Part shown: piece by piece, positions 8,436 through 17,446 of the stretch
Layout of the letters: each line of letters begins with the position of its first letter
Numbering within the stretch: the stretch's first letter is position 1
From: Amycolatopsis sp. cg9
Lineage (GTDB): Bacteria; Actinomycetota; Actinomycetes; Mycobacteriales; Pseudonocardiaceae
Direction: 5' to 3'
DNA length: 64,000 nucleotides
NCBI RefSeq assembly: GCF_041346945.1
Contig: NZ_CP166850.1
Coordinates: 5,006,501-5,070,500, forward strand
Made by a program: the position numbers and the translations under genes
The notes under the pieces: model-generated
Told to the model about the DNA's origin: nothing
Database searches by the model: none
What the model saw: only the letters and a program-made list of their open reading frames with translations

Positions 8436-9396
8436 CCCGGCCGAGCCACCGGTAGTCGGGCGTGGGGTCGAGCTGGACGCCGTTCGCGACGGCGATCAGC
8501 TCGGCTTCCGGCCGCGCGCCCGACACCGTCAGCCAGCGCCCGGACGGCAGCCGGACGGCGACGGTCCCTTCCCGGCCGGCCACGAAGAACCCTTGGCCGC
8601 CGCGGACGGTGACCGGTGCGGCGCCGTGCACGCCGGGGGAGCCCGCGCTCGCCGTGACGCGGACGGCGGCCACCGACGGCCGCGCCGGGTCGGCGGCGGT
8701 CAGCTCGGTGCTCCCGTCGGCCGGGCCGCTGCCCTTGACCGCGGCGGACCGCTCGATCAGTCCCGCCGGGAGCTCGCCGAAGCGCAGCTCGCCGCGGACG
8801 CCGACCGGCCGGGCGGTGACGTCGTCGGCGATCCGCTGGGCCACGGCGCGGGCGTCCGGGACCCCGTCGACCCGCGCGGTCAGGACGTGGTCGTCGTCGG
8901 CGAGCCAGGTGAGCAGCGCGGCGGTCTCGGTGCCGCCGGTGACCATGGCGACCCGGCCGTGCACCAGGACCTGGTCGCGGACCGACGCGATCCGCAGCGC
9001 GACCTGCGACCACTCGGGGTCGGCGGTGGAGTACGCCGACAGCGTGATCGCCGCGGGTCCGGCGGACCACCGCCGGACCTGCGGAGTGATGCCCGGGCCG
9101 CCCTCGCGGTACTGCTCGGTGAAGCCGTCCGGCAGCCAGTCCGGGCTGTAGCCGAGGACCGGAGCGCCGGCGGCCGGGACGACGTCCGGGGTGGTGAGCG
9201 CCCGCGTGCCCACGAAGACCCCGGCGACCAGCACGACCACCGCCGCGGCGACCAGGGCCAGCTTCGTCGACGGCCGCCGCGTCCGCCGGTCGCGGGCCAG
9301 CGCTTCCCGCACCGCCCGGCCGTCCGGGGCGCGGGTGGCGAGGCGGTCCAGGGTCTCCCGGATCAGCGTCTCGGTGTCGTGGTCGCTGCGGGTCAT
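8425..9396 (-). CDS. Membrane-anchored partner of the upstream ECF sigma factor
   Basis: A 323-residue single-pass protein. A short acidic cytoplasmic N-terminus (to about residue 45) is followed by one transmembrane helix (LALVAAAVVVLVAGVFVGT, about 47-65) and a long extracytoplasmic part. Its start ATG overlaps the stop of the ECF sigma factor gene by 4 bp (ATGA). This topology and linkage suggest an anti-sigma or signal-receiving role. No zinc-binding anti-sigma HxxxCxxC motif is visible, so the role is inferred from context. Confidence 0.75.
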   Translation of the reverse strand: MTRSDHDTETLIRETLDRLATRAPDGRAVREALARDRRTRRPSTKLALVAAAVVVLVAGVFVGTRALTTPDVVPAAGAPVLGYSPDWLPDGFTEQYREGGPGITPQVRRWSAGPAAITLSAYSTADPEWSQVALRIASVRDQVLVHGRVAMVTGGTETAALLTWLADDDHVLTARVDGVPDARAVAQRIADDVTARPVGVRGELRFGELPAGLIERSAAVKGSGPADGSTELTAADPARPSVAAVRVTASAGSPGVHGAAPVTVRGGQGFFVAGREGTVAVRLPSGRWLTVSGARPEAELIAVANGVQLDPTPDYRWLGRATS

Positions 9397-9890
9397 TCTC
9401 CAGCTCCGGTGGTGAGTACCGCGGGGTTCGGGGCCTGGCGCAGGGTGGTCAGCGCGCGGGAAATCTGGCTGCGCACGGTGGAGGCGCCGCAGCGCAGGAC
9501 GGCGGCGATCTCGGCGTCGGAGTAGTTCTCGTAGTACCGCAGCACGACCGCCGCGCGCTGCTTGCGGGGCAGCGTGGCGAGCAGGCCGAGCATCGCGTCC
9601 CGCTCGTCGTAGGCGGTGGCCGGGTCGGCTTCGGGCGGGCCGAGCGCGTCGAGGACGTCGTGGCTGCTCGGCACCATCCGCCGCACGGCCCGCCGTCGCC
9701 ACGAGAGGTATTCGTTGGTGATCATCCGCCGCACGTAGGACGGCGGCGCGTCGATGCCGTCCCACCGCTGCTGGGCGCGCAGCAGCACGTCCTGGACGAT
9801 GTCCTGCGCCAGGTGCGGGTCGTTCGTCAGGACGGTGGCGTAGCGGAGGAGGCCGTCCAGCCGCTCCGCGACGAACTCTTCGAAGCTCAC
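9393..9890 (-). CDS. ECF RNA polymerase sigma factor (SigE family)
   Basis: A 165-residue extracytoplasmic-function sigma factor. Region 2 includes LAQDIVQDVLLRAQQRW and region 4 includes LPRKQRAAVVLRYYENYSDA with the HTH CGASTVRSQISRALTTLR. The GTG start at 9890 has an AAGGGA ribosome binding site. It is coupled by a 4-bp overlap to the membrane protein gene downstream, which probably controls it. The promoter should lie in 9891-10188. Confidence 0.95.
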   Translation of the reverse strand: MSFEEFVAERLDGLLRYATVLTNDPHLAQDIVQDVLLRAQQRWDGIDAPPSYVRRMITNEYLSWRRRAVRRMVPSSHDVLDALGPPEADPATAYDERDAMLGLLATLPRKQRAAVVLRYYENYSDAEIAAVLRCGASTVRSQISRALTTLRQAPNPAVLTTGAGE

Positions 9891-10188
9891 ACGCGTCCCT
9901 TCCGTTCTTCCCTTGGACGCGCGAGGGGGCCGGGCTGATGCATGCGAGCGGAAAGTTTTTTCCGGGGCGAGTTCACCGGTTCGGCCCAGTCCGGCGTGGT
10001 CGCGGTCACACTGGGCTTCGTCTTCGGGGATGTTCGGCGGCGTCGCCGCTCCCGCCTTCGTCGGCGTGGGTGACAGGTGGCTCCGCTGCGTTCCCGGTTT
10101 CGGCGGGGTGGTCCGGGCGCTCGGGGAAACCTGTCGGTGGCCCGTGCTTTCCTGGGTCCGGGAGGAAGAAAGACCTGGAGGAGGGGCG
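9891..10188. other. Divergent intergenic region
   Basis: About 300 bp between the sigma factor gene (minus) and a membrane-protein gene (plus). It should carry both promoters. No ORF in it looks like protein. A short GGAAA/TTTCC hairpin with a T-rich loop lies near 9950-9963. I could not assign promoter elements with confidence. Confidence 0.5.
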
Positions 10189-11778
10189 ATGACGAGGGGG
10201 AAGGCAGCGGCCGGTTCGGCCGCCGTGGCGGTGCTCGTGGCCGCCTTCGCGATCGGCCCGTTCGCGTTGTTCGTGGGCGCGGTCTGGGGGCTCGTCGCGG
10301 GCTGCCGCCGGTACACGCGGCGGTTCGCGGTCGGCGGTTCGGGACTGCGGTACCACCTGGCCGCGTTCGGGGTGCTGTACCTCGTACCGGTCGGCGTGGC
10401 CGCGAGCGCGTACCTGGCGCTGTCGGCGTACCTGCAGTGGTTCGCCGACACGTCGGGCACGGGCTGGCTCATTTCACTGCAACGGTTCTTCGAGGCGGTT
10501 TCGCGGTTCTTCTCCGAGAACCTGAAGCTGAGCGAGTTCTCGGTGTTCGCCGCGCTGATCGGCGTCTACCTGCTGACGTGCCTGCTGCTCGCACGCCGTG
10601 CGGATGGCTGGCGGGGGCGCGCGGCGGCCGGGCTCGGCCGGGCCGCCGACGGCTACACGAAGTACAGCGGGCCCGCGGCCGCCGGGCTCGCGACGTTGGC
10701 GTCGCTGTCGCTGTTCGGCATGCAGCTCGGCGTGCCGGCCACCGACCTGCAGGTGAAGTTCAAGGTCGCCCAGCAGGGCTACGCCGAGGTGACCCGGAAG
10801 ATCGAAGCGGATCTGACCCAGCGGGTGGCGGGGAAGCTGTACGGCAAGGTCGAAGCGTCGTTGCCGCAGGCGTACCGGGACGCGCTCGCCGTCCGCCGGA
10901 CGGAGCTGGCGGGCTTGACCGAAGCCGCGCGCAGCAGCGCCGAGAGCGCCAAGTCGGGCTACGACGTGGGGTTGCCCGCGGTGGACGAGGCCGTCCGCGC
11001 CGAGACGTCACGCGGGCGGCAGGTCGATGCGCTCGTGCCCGAGGTGCGGGTCGACGGCTCGCGGCCGCGCGAAGCACCACCCGGGATCACGCCCGAGCAG
11101 GTGGCGGCGGCCGGGGTGGCCGTCGGGGCCCGGCCGGCCGAGCCGGGGATCGACCTGGTCGCGGACGGCCGCAAGAAGGTGACCCTGCAGGTCGAGAAGG
11201 TCGCCACCGAACGGATCTTGGCGGTGACGAAACCGGTCACGGACGCGATCCCGATCCTGGAACCGCTGGTGCAGGCGTTCGCCGAGGCGGCCGACAAGAC
11301 CCTGCAGGACAGGCTGGGCCCGCTCTACGACCGCCTGGCCGAGATCGCCCTGCGCAGCCCGCGCGACTTCGCCGCGGCGGTCGACCGCGAGGCGGCGGGC
11401 CTGGTCGACCGGACCGACGTCAGCCGCCCGGCGGCGGCCGTGGCACCCCGCGCCGTGGAGGCGGCCCGGGCGTTCCAGGCGTCGGTGTCGACGTTGCGGG
11501 CCGCGCCGGGCCGGCTCGGCCAGAAAGTGACGGAGGTGATCCTCTCCCGGCCGGTGCCCCCGGTGCTCGACCCGTCGGGCCGGTTGCGGCTGACGCTCCC
11601 GGAGATCCCGCCGCTGCGCCTGCCACCAGCGGACTCCTTCCGGCTGCCGTACTCCTACGACCCCGGGAGGTACGGCTACACCCTGCCGGACCGGTTCACC
11701 GTGCCCCCGGAGATCGCCAGGGTGCCGCGGATCGCGCCACCGCCACGGGCGAGCCTGCCCCGGATCTTCTTCTGGTGA
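10189..11778 (+). CDS. Large hypothetical membrane protein with Pro-rich C-terminus
   Basis: A 529-residue protein with about four N-terminal hydrophobic segments (near residues 8-36, 52-80, 113-132 and 158-180). A soluble part rich in helical, charged sequence follows, and the last about 60 residues are proline-rich (LPEIPPLRLPPADSF and similar). ATG start with a strong GGAGGAGGGG ribosome binding site. No recognised domain. The layout suggests a membrane-anchored extracytoplasmic or cytoplasmic scaffold. Nothing nearby suggests a function; the sigma factor system is divergently placed and may control it. Confidence 0.75.
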   Translation: MTRGKAAAGSAAVAVLVAAFAIGPFALFVGAVWGLVAGCRRYTRRFAVGGSGLRYHLAAFGVLYLVPVGVAASAYLALSAYLQWFADTSGTGWLISLQRFFEAVSRFFSENLKLSEFSVFAALIGVYLLTCLLLARRADGWRGRAAAGLGRAADGYTKYSGPAAAGLATLASLSLFGMQLGVPATDLQVKFKVAQQGYAEVTRKIEADLTQRVAGKLYGKVEASLPQAYRDALAVRRTELAGLTEAARSSAESAKSGYDVGLPAVDEAVRAETSRGRQVDALVPEVRVDGSRPREAPPGITPEQVAAAGVAVGARPAEPGIDLVADGRKKVTLQVEKVATERILAVTKPVTDAIPILEPLVQAFAEAADKTLQDRLGPLYDRLAEIALRSPRDFAAAVDREAAGLVDRTDVSRPAAAVAPRAVEAARAFQASVSTLRAAPGRLGQKVTEVILSRPVPPVLDPSGRLRLTLPEIPPLRLPPADSFRLPYSYDPGRYGYTLPDRFTVPPEIARVPRIAPPPRASLPRIFFW

Positions 11779-11784
11779 GCCGGG

Positions 11785-13278
11785 TCAGCAGTTCGGCGTC
11801 ACGCCGTCGAAGGAGGCGCAGTCGTCCTGGTTCCAGGGTTCGTTCTGCCACTGCGCCGGGGTGAGGGTGCGGGAGGTGTCGCCGGCGACGAACGCCCACG
11901 GGCCGAGGTAGTCGTTGCTGTACCAGTAGTTGTCCTGGTCGTGGGTGATCGCCTCCTGCACCAGCGTGCCCCGGTACGGAGACCACGCCGGGTAGGTGCC
12001 GTAGTTCGACAGCACCGCCATCCGGCCGCAGAGGCTGAGGCAGCCGGGCCGGGCGGGATCGAAGCGGAAGGTGTTCGAATGGATCTCGACCCGCTGGGTC
12101 TTCCAGCGGCAGTCGTCGAACAGCGGCTCGGACTCGATGCCCGGTGCCACGCACCGGGCCCGGTCCGGGACGAGCTTGGTGCAGCTCGCGGTCGAGGTGT
12201 TCGCCGGGCTGTTGCAGAAGCGGTCGGCGTTCTCCCACAGCGTGATGCCGGACCAGTTGTCCTCGAAGGAGTTGCCGTAGATGTCGAGCACGTCGGTGCG
12301 GGCCGGCACGCGGGGTTCGCCGCCGGACTCGGAGATGTACACCGAGGCGGACGGGAAGTTGTCGCCGCGGGACGCGCGCCGGCTGCCCGCCACCACGTTG
12401 TTGCGGCGGATGGCGTTGTGGCGGATCACGACGTTGTAGCTGATCTCGTAGAGGATCGCTTCCGCGTCATTGTCCTCGATGACGTTGTCTTCGATCAGGA
12501 AATCGTTGTCGTTGGTGTCCGCCCACAGCCCGACGCCGCGGTTGTGGTGGATCCAGTTGCCGCGGACGTCGGCGCCGTTCACGGCCCAGAACTTGATTCC
12601 GCCGCTGCACCCGCAGCCGGGGTTGCGCGTTTCCCAGTCGTCGACGTTGTTCCCGCTGATTTCGTTGCCTTCGACGAGCAGCCCGGTGATCGCGTTGTCG
12701 GGGCGGTAGGCGTTCATCCCGTACTGCCCGTTGTCGCGCAGGCAGCTGGCCCGCACCACCTGGCGGACGCCGGCCATCAGCGCGGCGCCGGTGTTGCGCT
12801 GGATGGTGGTGTTCTCGATCACCCAGTGCTCGCCGGAGTCGTGGTTGACCACGCCCTGGTCCTGGGGTGCGACGAAGTTCTGGATGGTGAGGCCGCGGAT
12901 GACGACGTCCTTGGCCTGCTGGGTGAACGCGGCCCGGTTGAGGCCGCGGCCGTCGAGCACGGCGCCGGGAGCGCCGAGGTAGACGTCCCCGTCCTTGGGG
13001 ATGACCTGCCCGAACTGGTCGGGCGCCAGCCGGTGCGTGCCGGGCGGCAGCCAGAAGGTGGTCCCCGGTGGCGACGCCTGCGTCTTGACGCTCAGGTCGC
13101 CCTCGACGGCCAGGTCGACGGGCACGGCACCCGGCGGTGCCTGGGTGTAGAGCGCGGGCTGGTGGTCGCACACGGCACCCGTCGCGGACTCGGCGAGGGC
13201 GGGTGTGGCGACGGTGAAAACGGGAACAACGGAGGCGGCCACGAGCAGGACAACGAGCGCGGAATGGAGGCGCGGCAT
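11785..13278 (-). CDS. Secreted right-handed beta-helix protein
   Basis: A 497-residue protein with a Sec signal peptide (about residues 1-29, ending PALA-ES). The centre (about 105-330) has repeated short strands with Asn/Gly turns such as VIRGLTIQNF, VIENTTIQRNTG, LLVEGNEISGNN, FLIEDNVIEDND and VVIRHNAIRRNN. These are the parallel beta-helix (PbH1) repeats found in polysaccharide lyases and related enzymes. Several cysteines occur in the mature part. No specific lyase catalytic motif is recognised, so the substrate is unknown. It ends 6 bp from the convergent membrane-protein gene. Confidence 0.85.
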   Translation of the reverse strand: MPRLHSALVVLLVAASVVPVFTVATPALAESATGAVCDHQPALYTQAPPGAVPVDLAVEGDLSVKTQASPPGTTFWLPPGTHRLAPDQFGQVIPKDGDVYLGAPGAVLDGRGLNRAAFTQQAKDVVIRGLTIQNFVAPQDQGVVNHDSGEHWVIENTTIQRNTGAALMAGVRQVVRASCLRDNGQYGMNAYRPDNAITGLLVEGNEISGNNVDDWETRNPGCGCSGGIKFWAVNGADVRGNWIHHNRGVGLWADTNDNDFLIEDNVIEDNDAEAILYEISYNVVIRHNAIRRNNVVAGSRRASRGDNFPSASVYISESGGEPRVPARTDVLDIYGNSFEDNWSGITLWENADRFCNSPANTSTASCTKLVPDRARCVAPGIESEPLFDDCRWKTQRVEIHSNTFRFDPARPGCLSLCGRMAVLSNYGTYPAWSPYRGTLVQEAITHDQDNYWYSNDYLGPWAFVAGDTSRTLTPAQWQNEPWNQDDCASFDGVTPNC

Positions 13279-13336
13279 GCCGTGAACCTACGCAGAATCG
13301 ATCCCGTAGATACCGCCATCAGTGGGCAGTTGTGCA

Positions 13337-13372
13337 TTATCGGCCGCGGTAAAAAATCACCGCGGCCGATAA
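13337..13372. terminator. Strong AT-flanked hairpin between phytase and beta-helix genes
   Basis: A perfect 14-bp inverted repeat, TTATCGGCCGCGGT at 13337-13350 and ACCGCGGCCGATAA at 13359-13372, with an 8-nt A-rich loop. It lies just after the phytase gene and 59 bp before the beta-helix gene, both on the minus strand. It could be the phytase terminator or an operator in the beta-helix promoter. No U-tract follows on the minus strand. Confidence 0.55.
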
Positions 13373-13425
13373 CATGACAAATACAGGACAATGGTGACGG
13401 TCGAAATGCGGTGTTCGGCTGCTCG

Positions 13426-14637
13426 TTACCGGGGGAGGACGTCTTCCAGCCGGACGAAGGCGAAGCCCGTGGTCGGGAGGTCGCCGGCCGTCGGGCGGCG
13501 TTCGCCGTCGTGGACCACCAGGAGGCCGTGCGGGAAGCGGCGGCCGAGGGACGCGGTCGTGATCGCCGAGCCGTCGGAGTGCTCGACCGAGTCCGTGCCG
13601 CGGCCCGCGACGATCCGGAGGTCGCGCGTGCGGTGGCCGTAGCCGACGAACCGGGAGTCGCCCTGGCTGGACGCGAACAGCGTGCCGTCCGCCACCGCCA
13701 GCCCCTCGGCGTCGGCCGCCAGCCACCGGCCGCCGAAGCCGGGGTCGGCGCCGTCGGGGACGCACTCCCCGGTCTTGGAGTCCCAGCGCTGCGGGACGCC
13801 GTAGGAGCGCACGCGGTCGACCAGTTCGGGCCGCCCGAACCCGGTGGCCGTCAGCGGGATCCGCCAGATCCCGACGTCCTCCTGGGCGGTGTAGAGCACG
13901 CGGCCGTCGAGCACCGACCCCTCCAGCTGCGGCCCTTCGCCGGGCTCCTCGCAGGGCGACCAGGTCGTGCCGTCCGGCAGCCGGAACGTCGAGGGCAGGT
14001 CGACGGTCGCCAGCGGCGCCGTGCCGACGGTGCCGTCCGGCCGGTCGGCCAGCCGCAGCAGCGCCACCCGCGTCTCGTGCCGCCGGGTCACCGCCACCCA
14101 CCGGACGCCGGTGCGCGGGTCGCGTCCCGCGGCCAGCCCGTACGCGGTCCGCTGATCGTCCACTTCGGACTCCGACCCGGAGAACACCGGCGCGGCGGCG
14201 GGATCGGTGACGTCCCGCAGCACGCGCCCGCCCGCCGCGGCGCCCGCCGGGTCGATCCGGTAGACCCGGATCCGGTCACGCCCGCGGTCGCTCACGACGG
14301 CCAGGTCACCGACGACGTCGACGTTGTTGAAGCGCCCGGGAGCGGCGCCCGGCCCCGGCGCGGCCGGCGCGGCGACCAGCTGGAGGGTCCGCGCCTCCAG
14401 GTCGAACGCGGCGAGCCCGCCCTCCTTGAGCGTGCCCAGGACGACACTGCGCGAAGGATCGTGCGGGTGGACCCAGATGGCCGGGTCGTCGGCATCGGCG
14501 TTCGCCGGTGACGCGCCGGCGTCATCGACGAAGGCCTGGGTCTGGGCGACCGGCGAGGGATCGCGGGAAGCGGCGGAAGCGGGAACGGCGGACACCAGGG
14601 AGACGGCGGCCACGGCCACCGGAAGAAGTCTGCGCAC
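13426..14637 (-). CDS. Secreted 3-phytase (beta-propeller phytase)
   Basis: A 403-residue exported protein of the Ca-dependent beta-propeller phytase family, which releases phosphate from phytate. It has a Sec signal peptide ending near ASAAS (about residue 24). It also has the family segments DADDPAIWVHPHDPSRSVVLG, LKEGGLAAFDLEARTLQ, GRFNNVDVV, VVSDRGRDRIRVYRID, YTAQEDVGIWRIP and ADAEGLAV. Length and motif order fit a single-propeller enzyme. GTG start. It would supply phosphate from soil plant material. Confidence 0.92.
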   Translation of the reverse strand: MRRLLPVAVAAVSLVSAVPASAASRDPSPVAQTQAFVDDAGASPANADADDPAIWVHPHDPSRSVVLGTLKEGGLAAFDLEARTLQLVAAPAAPGPGAAPGRFNNVDVVGDLAVVSDRGRDRIRVYRIDPAGAAAGGRVLRDVTDPAAAPVFSGSESEVDDQRTAYGLAAGRDPRTGVRWVAVTRRHETRVALLRLADRPDGTVGTAPLATVDLPSTFRLPDGTTWSPCEEPGEGPQLEGSVLDGRVLYTAQEDVGIWRIPLTATGFGRPELVDRVRSYGVPQRWDSKTGECVPDGADPGFGGRWLAADAEGLAVADGTLFASSQGDSRFVGYGHRTRDLRIVAGRGTDSVEHSDGSAITTASLGRRFPHGLLVVHDGERRPTAGDLPTTGFAFVRLEDVLPR

Positions 14638-14690
14638 GCGCGGAAACTAGACGAATCGGGTGTCCGGTACGTGAACGCCGGATGCCGGGC

Positions 14691-15260
14691 TCACCCGTGC
14701 CGCGCCGGGCGGTAGATCAGCTCCTGGATGCCGCCGTCGAAGGTCCGGCTCTCCAGCAGTTCCAGGTCGAAGTCCTCCGCGCCGCCGAACACCGGGCAAA
14801 CGCCCGTCTTGCCCGTGAGCACCGGGAACACCGTCACCTGCACGCGGTCCACCAGGCCCGCCGCCAGCAGGGCCCGGTTCAGGGACAGGCTCCCGTGCGA
14901 CCGCAGCGGTACCGGCGACTCCTCCTTCAGCCGCGCGACGACGTCGGCGGCGTCCCCGGCCACGACCGTCGCGTCCGGCCAGCCGAGGGGGCCGTCGAGC
15001 GTGGCGGACACCACCGTCGCGGGCAGTGTCCGCAGGCGGGCCACCCACGGGTCGAGCGCCGCCGGGGTGGCCGACAGCATCCGCGCGTTCAGCCGGTGGG
15101 TGTTCGCGCCGAAGACCATGCGCTGGTCCTCGCGGTACTGCGCGAGGCGGTGGGCGAGGAACTCGGGACCCTGCTTGCCCCAGTAACCGCCCCAGTCGCC
15201 GGTGTGGGAACCGAAGCCGTCGAGGCTCATGAAGACGTCGAACGTGTACGTGGCGGTCAT
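14691..15260 (-). CDS. Dihydrofolate-reductase-fold (RibD C-terminal-like) protein
   Basis: A 189-residue member of the DHFR/RibD_C-like family common in actinobacteria. The opening TYTFDVFMSLDGFGSHTGDWGG, the middle LPATVVSATLDGPLGWPDATVV and the segment LRSHGSLSLNRALLAAGLVDR are typical of these NADPH-binding reductases. The physiological substrate is not known. ATG start with a GAGGAG ribosome binding site. It lies 35 bp downstream of a TetR gene on the same strand and is probably its target. Confidence 0.87.
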   Translation of the reverse strand: MTATYTFDVFMSLDGFGSHTGDWGGYWGKQGPEFLAHRLAQYREDQRMVFGANTHRLNARMLSATPAALDPWVARLRTLPATVVSATLDGPLGWPDATVVAGDAADVVARLKEESPVPLRSHGSLSLNRALLAAGLVDRVQVTVFPVLTGKTGVCPVFGGAEDFDLELLESRTFDGGIQELIYRPARHG

Positions 15261-15295
15261 CGTGCTCTCCTCGGGTAAGGGGACTCTCACCCTGG

Positions 15296-15901
15296 CTACG
15301 AACGCGCCCCGCCCGATTCGACAGCGTCCCGGGAATCCAAGTAGTACTGGGCCACCGGGGCCAGCAGCGCGACGATCTCCTCGTCGTCCGCCTCGGCCAG
15401 CGGGGGCAGCTTGATCACGTACCGCAGGAGCGCGACGCCCATCATCTGGGCCGCGATGCCCGTCACGCGGATCTTCGGGACAGCCAGCGCCCGCGCCACC
15501 TCGGCCAGGACCGTGCGCTCGATGAACTGGCGCATCATCAGCGCGACCTGCTCGTTCGTCGCCGCCGCGCGCAGCATCGCGACGAAGGGCGTGCGGCCCT
15601 CCGGGGTCGCCCACACCGCCAGGAACGCGCGCACCAGGCGTTCGCCGATGCCCGTGCGCGGGCCCGCCAGGATGGCCGGGACCAGGGACGCCGGGTTCAC
15701 CGGGAGGTTCATCGCCGCCGCGAAGAGGGCCTGCTTGCTGCCGAAGAAGTGGTGGAGCAGGGCCGCGTTGACGCCCGCGTCGGCGGCGATCCCGCGGACC
15801 GTCGCGCCGTCGTAACCCAGCTCGGCGAACCGGTGGCGGGCCGCGTCGAGGATCTTCTCGCGCGTCTCCGTCTGTCCCGGCCGCCGTCCCGCCCGTGCCA
15901 T
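15296..15901 (-). CDS. TetR/AcrR family transcriptional regulator
   Basis: A 201-residue TetR regulator. The DNA-binding domain has [20 protein letters not shown] and [20 protein letters not shown] (about residues 17-60), and the helical C-terminal domain is close to that of the TetR at 18943-19557, so the two look like paralogues. ATG start with TAAGCT at 15913-15908 on the same strand, 6 nt upstream: a likely leaderless promoter in the 38-bp gap to divergent hisF. The DHFR-fold gene downstream is the probable target. Confidence 0.9.
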   Translation of the reverse strand: MARAGRRPGQTETREKILDAARHRFAELGYDGATVRGIAADAGVNAALLHHFFGSKQALFAAAMNLPVNPASLVPAILAGPRTGIGERLVRAFLAVWATPEGRTPFVAMLRAAATNEQVALMMRQFIERTVLAEVARALAVPKIRVTGIAAQMMGVALLRYVIKLPPLAEADDEEIVALLAPVAQYYLDSRDAVESGGARS

Positions 15902-15939
15902 TGGCCGAGCTTAGAACCCCCTTGACTACGCTGGTGCGC

Positions 15940-16713
15940 ATGTCTGTCGCGGTGCGGGTGATCCCCTGTCTCGACGTCGACGCGGGCCGGGTCGTGAAGG
16001 GCGTCAACTTCGCCGGCCTCCGCGACGCCGGCGACCCGGTCGAGCTGGCCCGGCGTTACGACGCCGAAGGGGCCGACGAGCTGACGTTCCTCGACGTCAC
16101 GGCGTCCTCCGGCGACCGCGAAACCACCTACGACGTGGTCCGCCGCACCGCCGAGCAGGTCTTCATCCCGCTCACCGTCGGCGGCGGCGTCCGCAGCAAC
16201 GACGACGTCAACCGGCTCCTGCGGACCGGTGCGGACAAGGTGAGCATCAACACCGCCGCCATCGCCCGGCCGGAGTTCCTGCACGAAGCTTCACGCCGGT
16301 TCGGCGCGCAGTGCATCGTGCTGTCCGTCGACGCGCGCCGCGTTCCCGAAGGGGGCGAGCCGACCGCGTCCGGCTTCGAGGTCACCACCCACGGCGGCCG
16401 CCGCGGCACCGGGATCGACGCCGTCGAGTGGGCCGCGCGCGGCGAAGAGCTCGGCGTGGGCGAGATCCTGCTGAACTCGATGGACGCCGACGGCACCAAG
16501 AACGGCTTCGACCTCGAGCTCATCGAGCTGGTCCGCAAGGCCGTGCGGGTCCCGGTGATCGCCAGCGGGGGAGCGGGCGCGCTCGAGCACTTCCTGCCCG
16601 CGGTGCGGACCGGCGCGGACGCGGTGCTCGCGGCCAGCGTGTTCCACTTCGGACAGCTGAAGATCGGCGACGTCAAGGACGCGCTGCGCGAAGGCGGGGT
16701 CGAGGTCCGGTGA
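15940..16713 (+). CDS. hisF: Imidazole glycerol phosphate synthase, cyclase subunit HisF
   Basis: A (beta/alpha)8-barrel of 257 aa that uses ammonia from HisH to form imidazole glycerol phosphate. The catalytic aspartates are in [15 protein letters not shown] (about residue 12) and [25 protein letters not shown] and [10 protein letters not shown] are the phosphate-binding strands. ATG start with TACGCT at 15927-15932, 7 nt upstream, and no ribosome binding site. It begins a tightly overlapped run: hisF, a small membrane protein, hisI and a DUF1304 gene. Confidence 0.97.
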   Translation: MSVAVRVIPCLDVDAGRVVKGVNFAGLRDAGDPVELARRYDAEGADELTFLDVTASSGDRETTYDVVRRTAEQVFIPLTVGGGVRSNDDVNRLLRTGADKVSINTAAIARPEFLHEASRRFGAQCIVLSVDARRVPEGGEPTASGFEVTTHGGRRGTGIDAVEWAARGEELGVGEILLNSMDADGTKNGFDLELIELVRKAVRVPVIASGGAGALEHFLPAVRTGADAVLAASVFHFGQLKIGDVKDALREGGVEVR

Positions 16714-17087
16714 AGGCCTGGCAGGCACCCGTCGAGGTGAAGGTCACCGCCGCCCTGCTGGTCGGGCTGCCGGTGGCGTGGGCGCTGCTCGACCTGATCC
16801 CGGTGCTCAGTGCCGGCTCGGGCCTCGAGATCTACCGGATGCCGGCGCTCGCGCTGATCCTCGGCGCCGTCGTCACCACCGGGCTCGTGCACAAGATGGG
16901 CAGCGCGCGCATCGGCGGGCTGGTCGTCACCGTGGTGTTCGCGCTGCTGCACGCGTTCCTGCTGCTCGGCGCGGCGCTGTGGTGGAACAAGCTGTTCTCC
17001 GGCCTGTCCTTCGCGGGCTACGGCTACGCGTTCGTCCTGTTGAACTCGATGCCGCTCAAGCGGCACATCCTGGGAGCGCAAGCATGA
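16710..17087 (+). CDS. Small membrane protein inside the hisF-hisI operon
   Basis: A 125-residue protein with about four transmembrane helices (near residues 10-30, 40-58, 65-90 and 98-115). Its GTG overlaps the hisF stop by 4 bp, and its stop overlaps the hisI start by 4 bp, so it is translationally locked between two histidine genes. No family or enzymatic motif is recognised. The position suggests expression with histidine synthesis, but a functional link is not shown by the sequence. Confidence 0.8.
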   Translation: MKAWQAPVEVKVTAALLVGLPVAWALLDLIPVLSAGSGLEIYRMPALALILGAVVTTGLVHKMGSARIGGLVVTVVFALLHAFLLLGAALWWNKLFSGLSFAGYGYAFVLLNSMPLKRHILGAQA

Positions 17088-17446
17088 GCCTGGACGCGGC
17101 CGTCTCGGCGCGCCTCAAGCGCAACGCCGACGGCCTGATCGCCGCGGTCGTCGTCGAGCACGCCACCTCCGACGTGCTGATGATGGCCTGGATGAACGAC
17201 GACGCTCTCGCCGCGACCCTGGCCACCCGCCGCGGCACCTACTGGTCGCGCAGCCGGCGGAAGCTGTGGGTCAAGGGCGAGACGTCCGGGCACTACCAGC
17301 ACGTTCGCGAGGTGCGCATCGACTGCGACGGCGATACGGTGCTGCTGCGCGTCGACCAGACCGGCCCGGCCTGTCACACCGGCACGCACACCTGTTTCGA
17401 CACCGAGGAGCGCTTGCTCCTGGCCGACGAGAAAGAGCACGCGTGA
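17084..17446 (+). CDS. hisI: Phosphoribosyl-AMP cyclohydrolase HisI
   Basis: A 120-residue zinc enzyme that opens the adenine ring of PR-AMP in histidine synthesis. Conserved pieces are [35 protein letters not shown] and the metal-binding [16 protein letters not shown]. The cysteines C-H-T-G-T-H-T-C provide Zn and Mg ligands. The ATG overlaps the preceding stop by 4 bp and the gene overlaps the next by 4 bp. The length fits a stand-alone HisI without HisE fusion. Confidence 0.97.
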   Translation: MSLDAAVSARLKRNADGLIAAVVVEHATSDVLMMAWMNDDALAATLATRRGTYWSRSRRKLWVKGETSGHYQHVREVRIDCDGDTVLLRVDQTGPACHTGTHTCFDTEERLLLADEKEHA

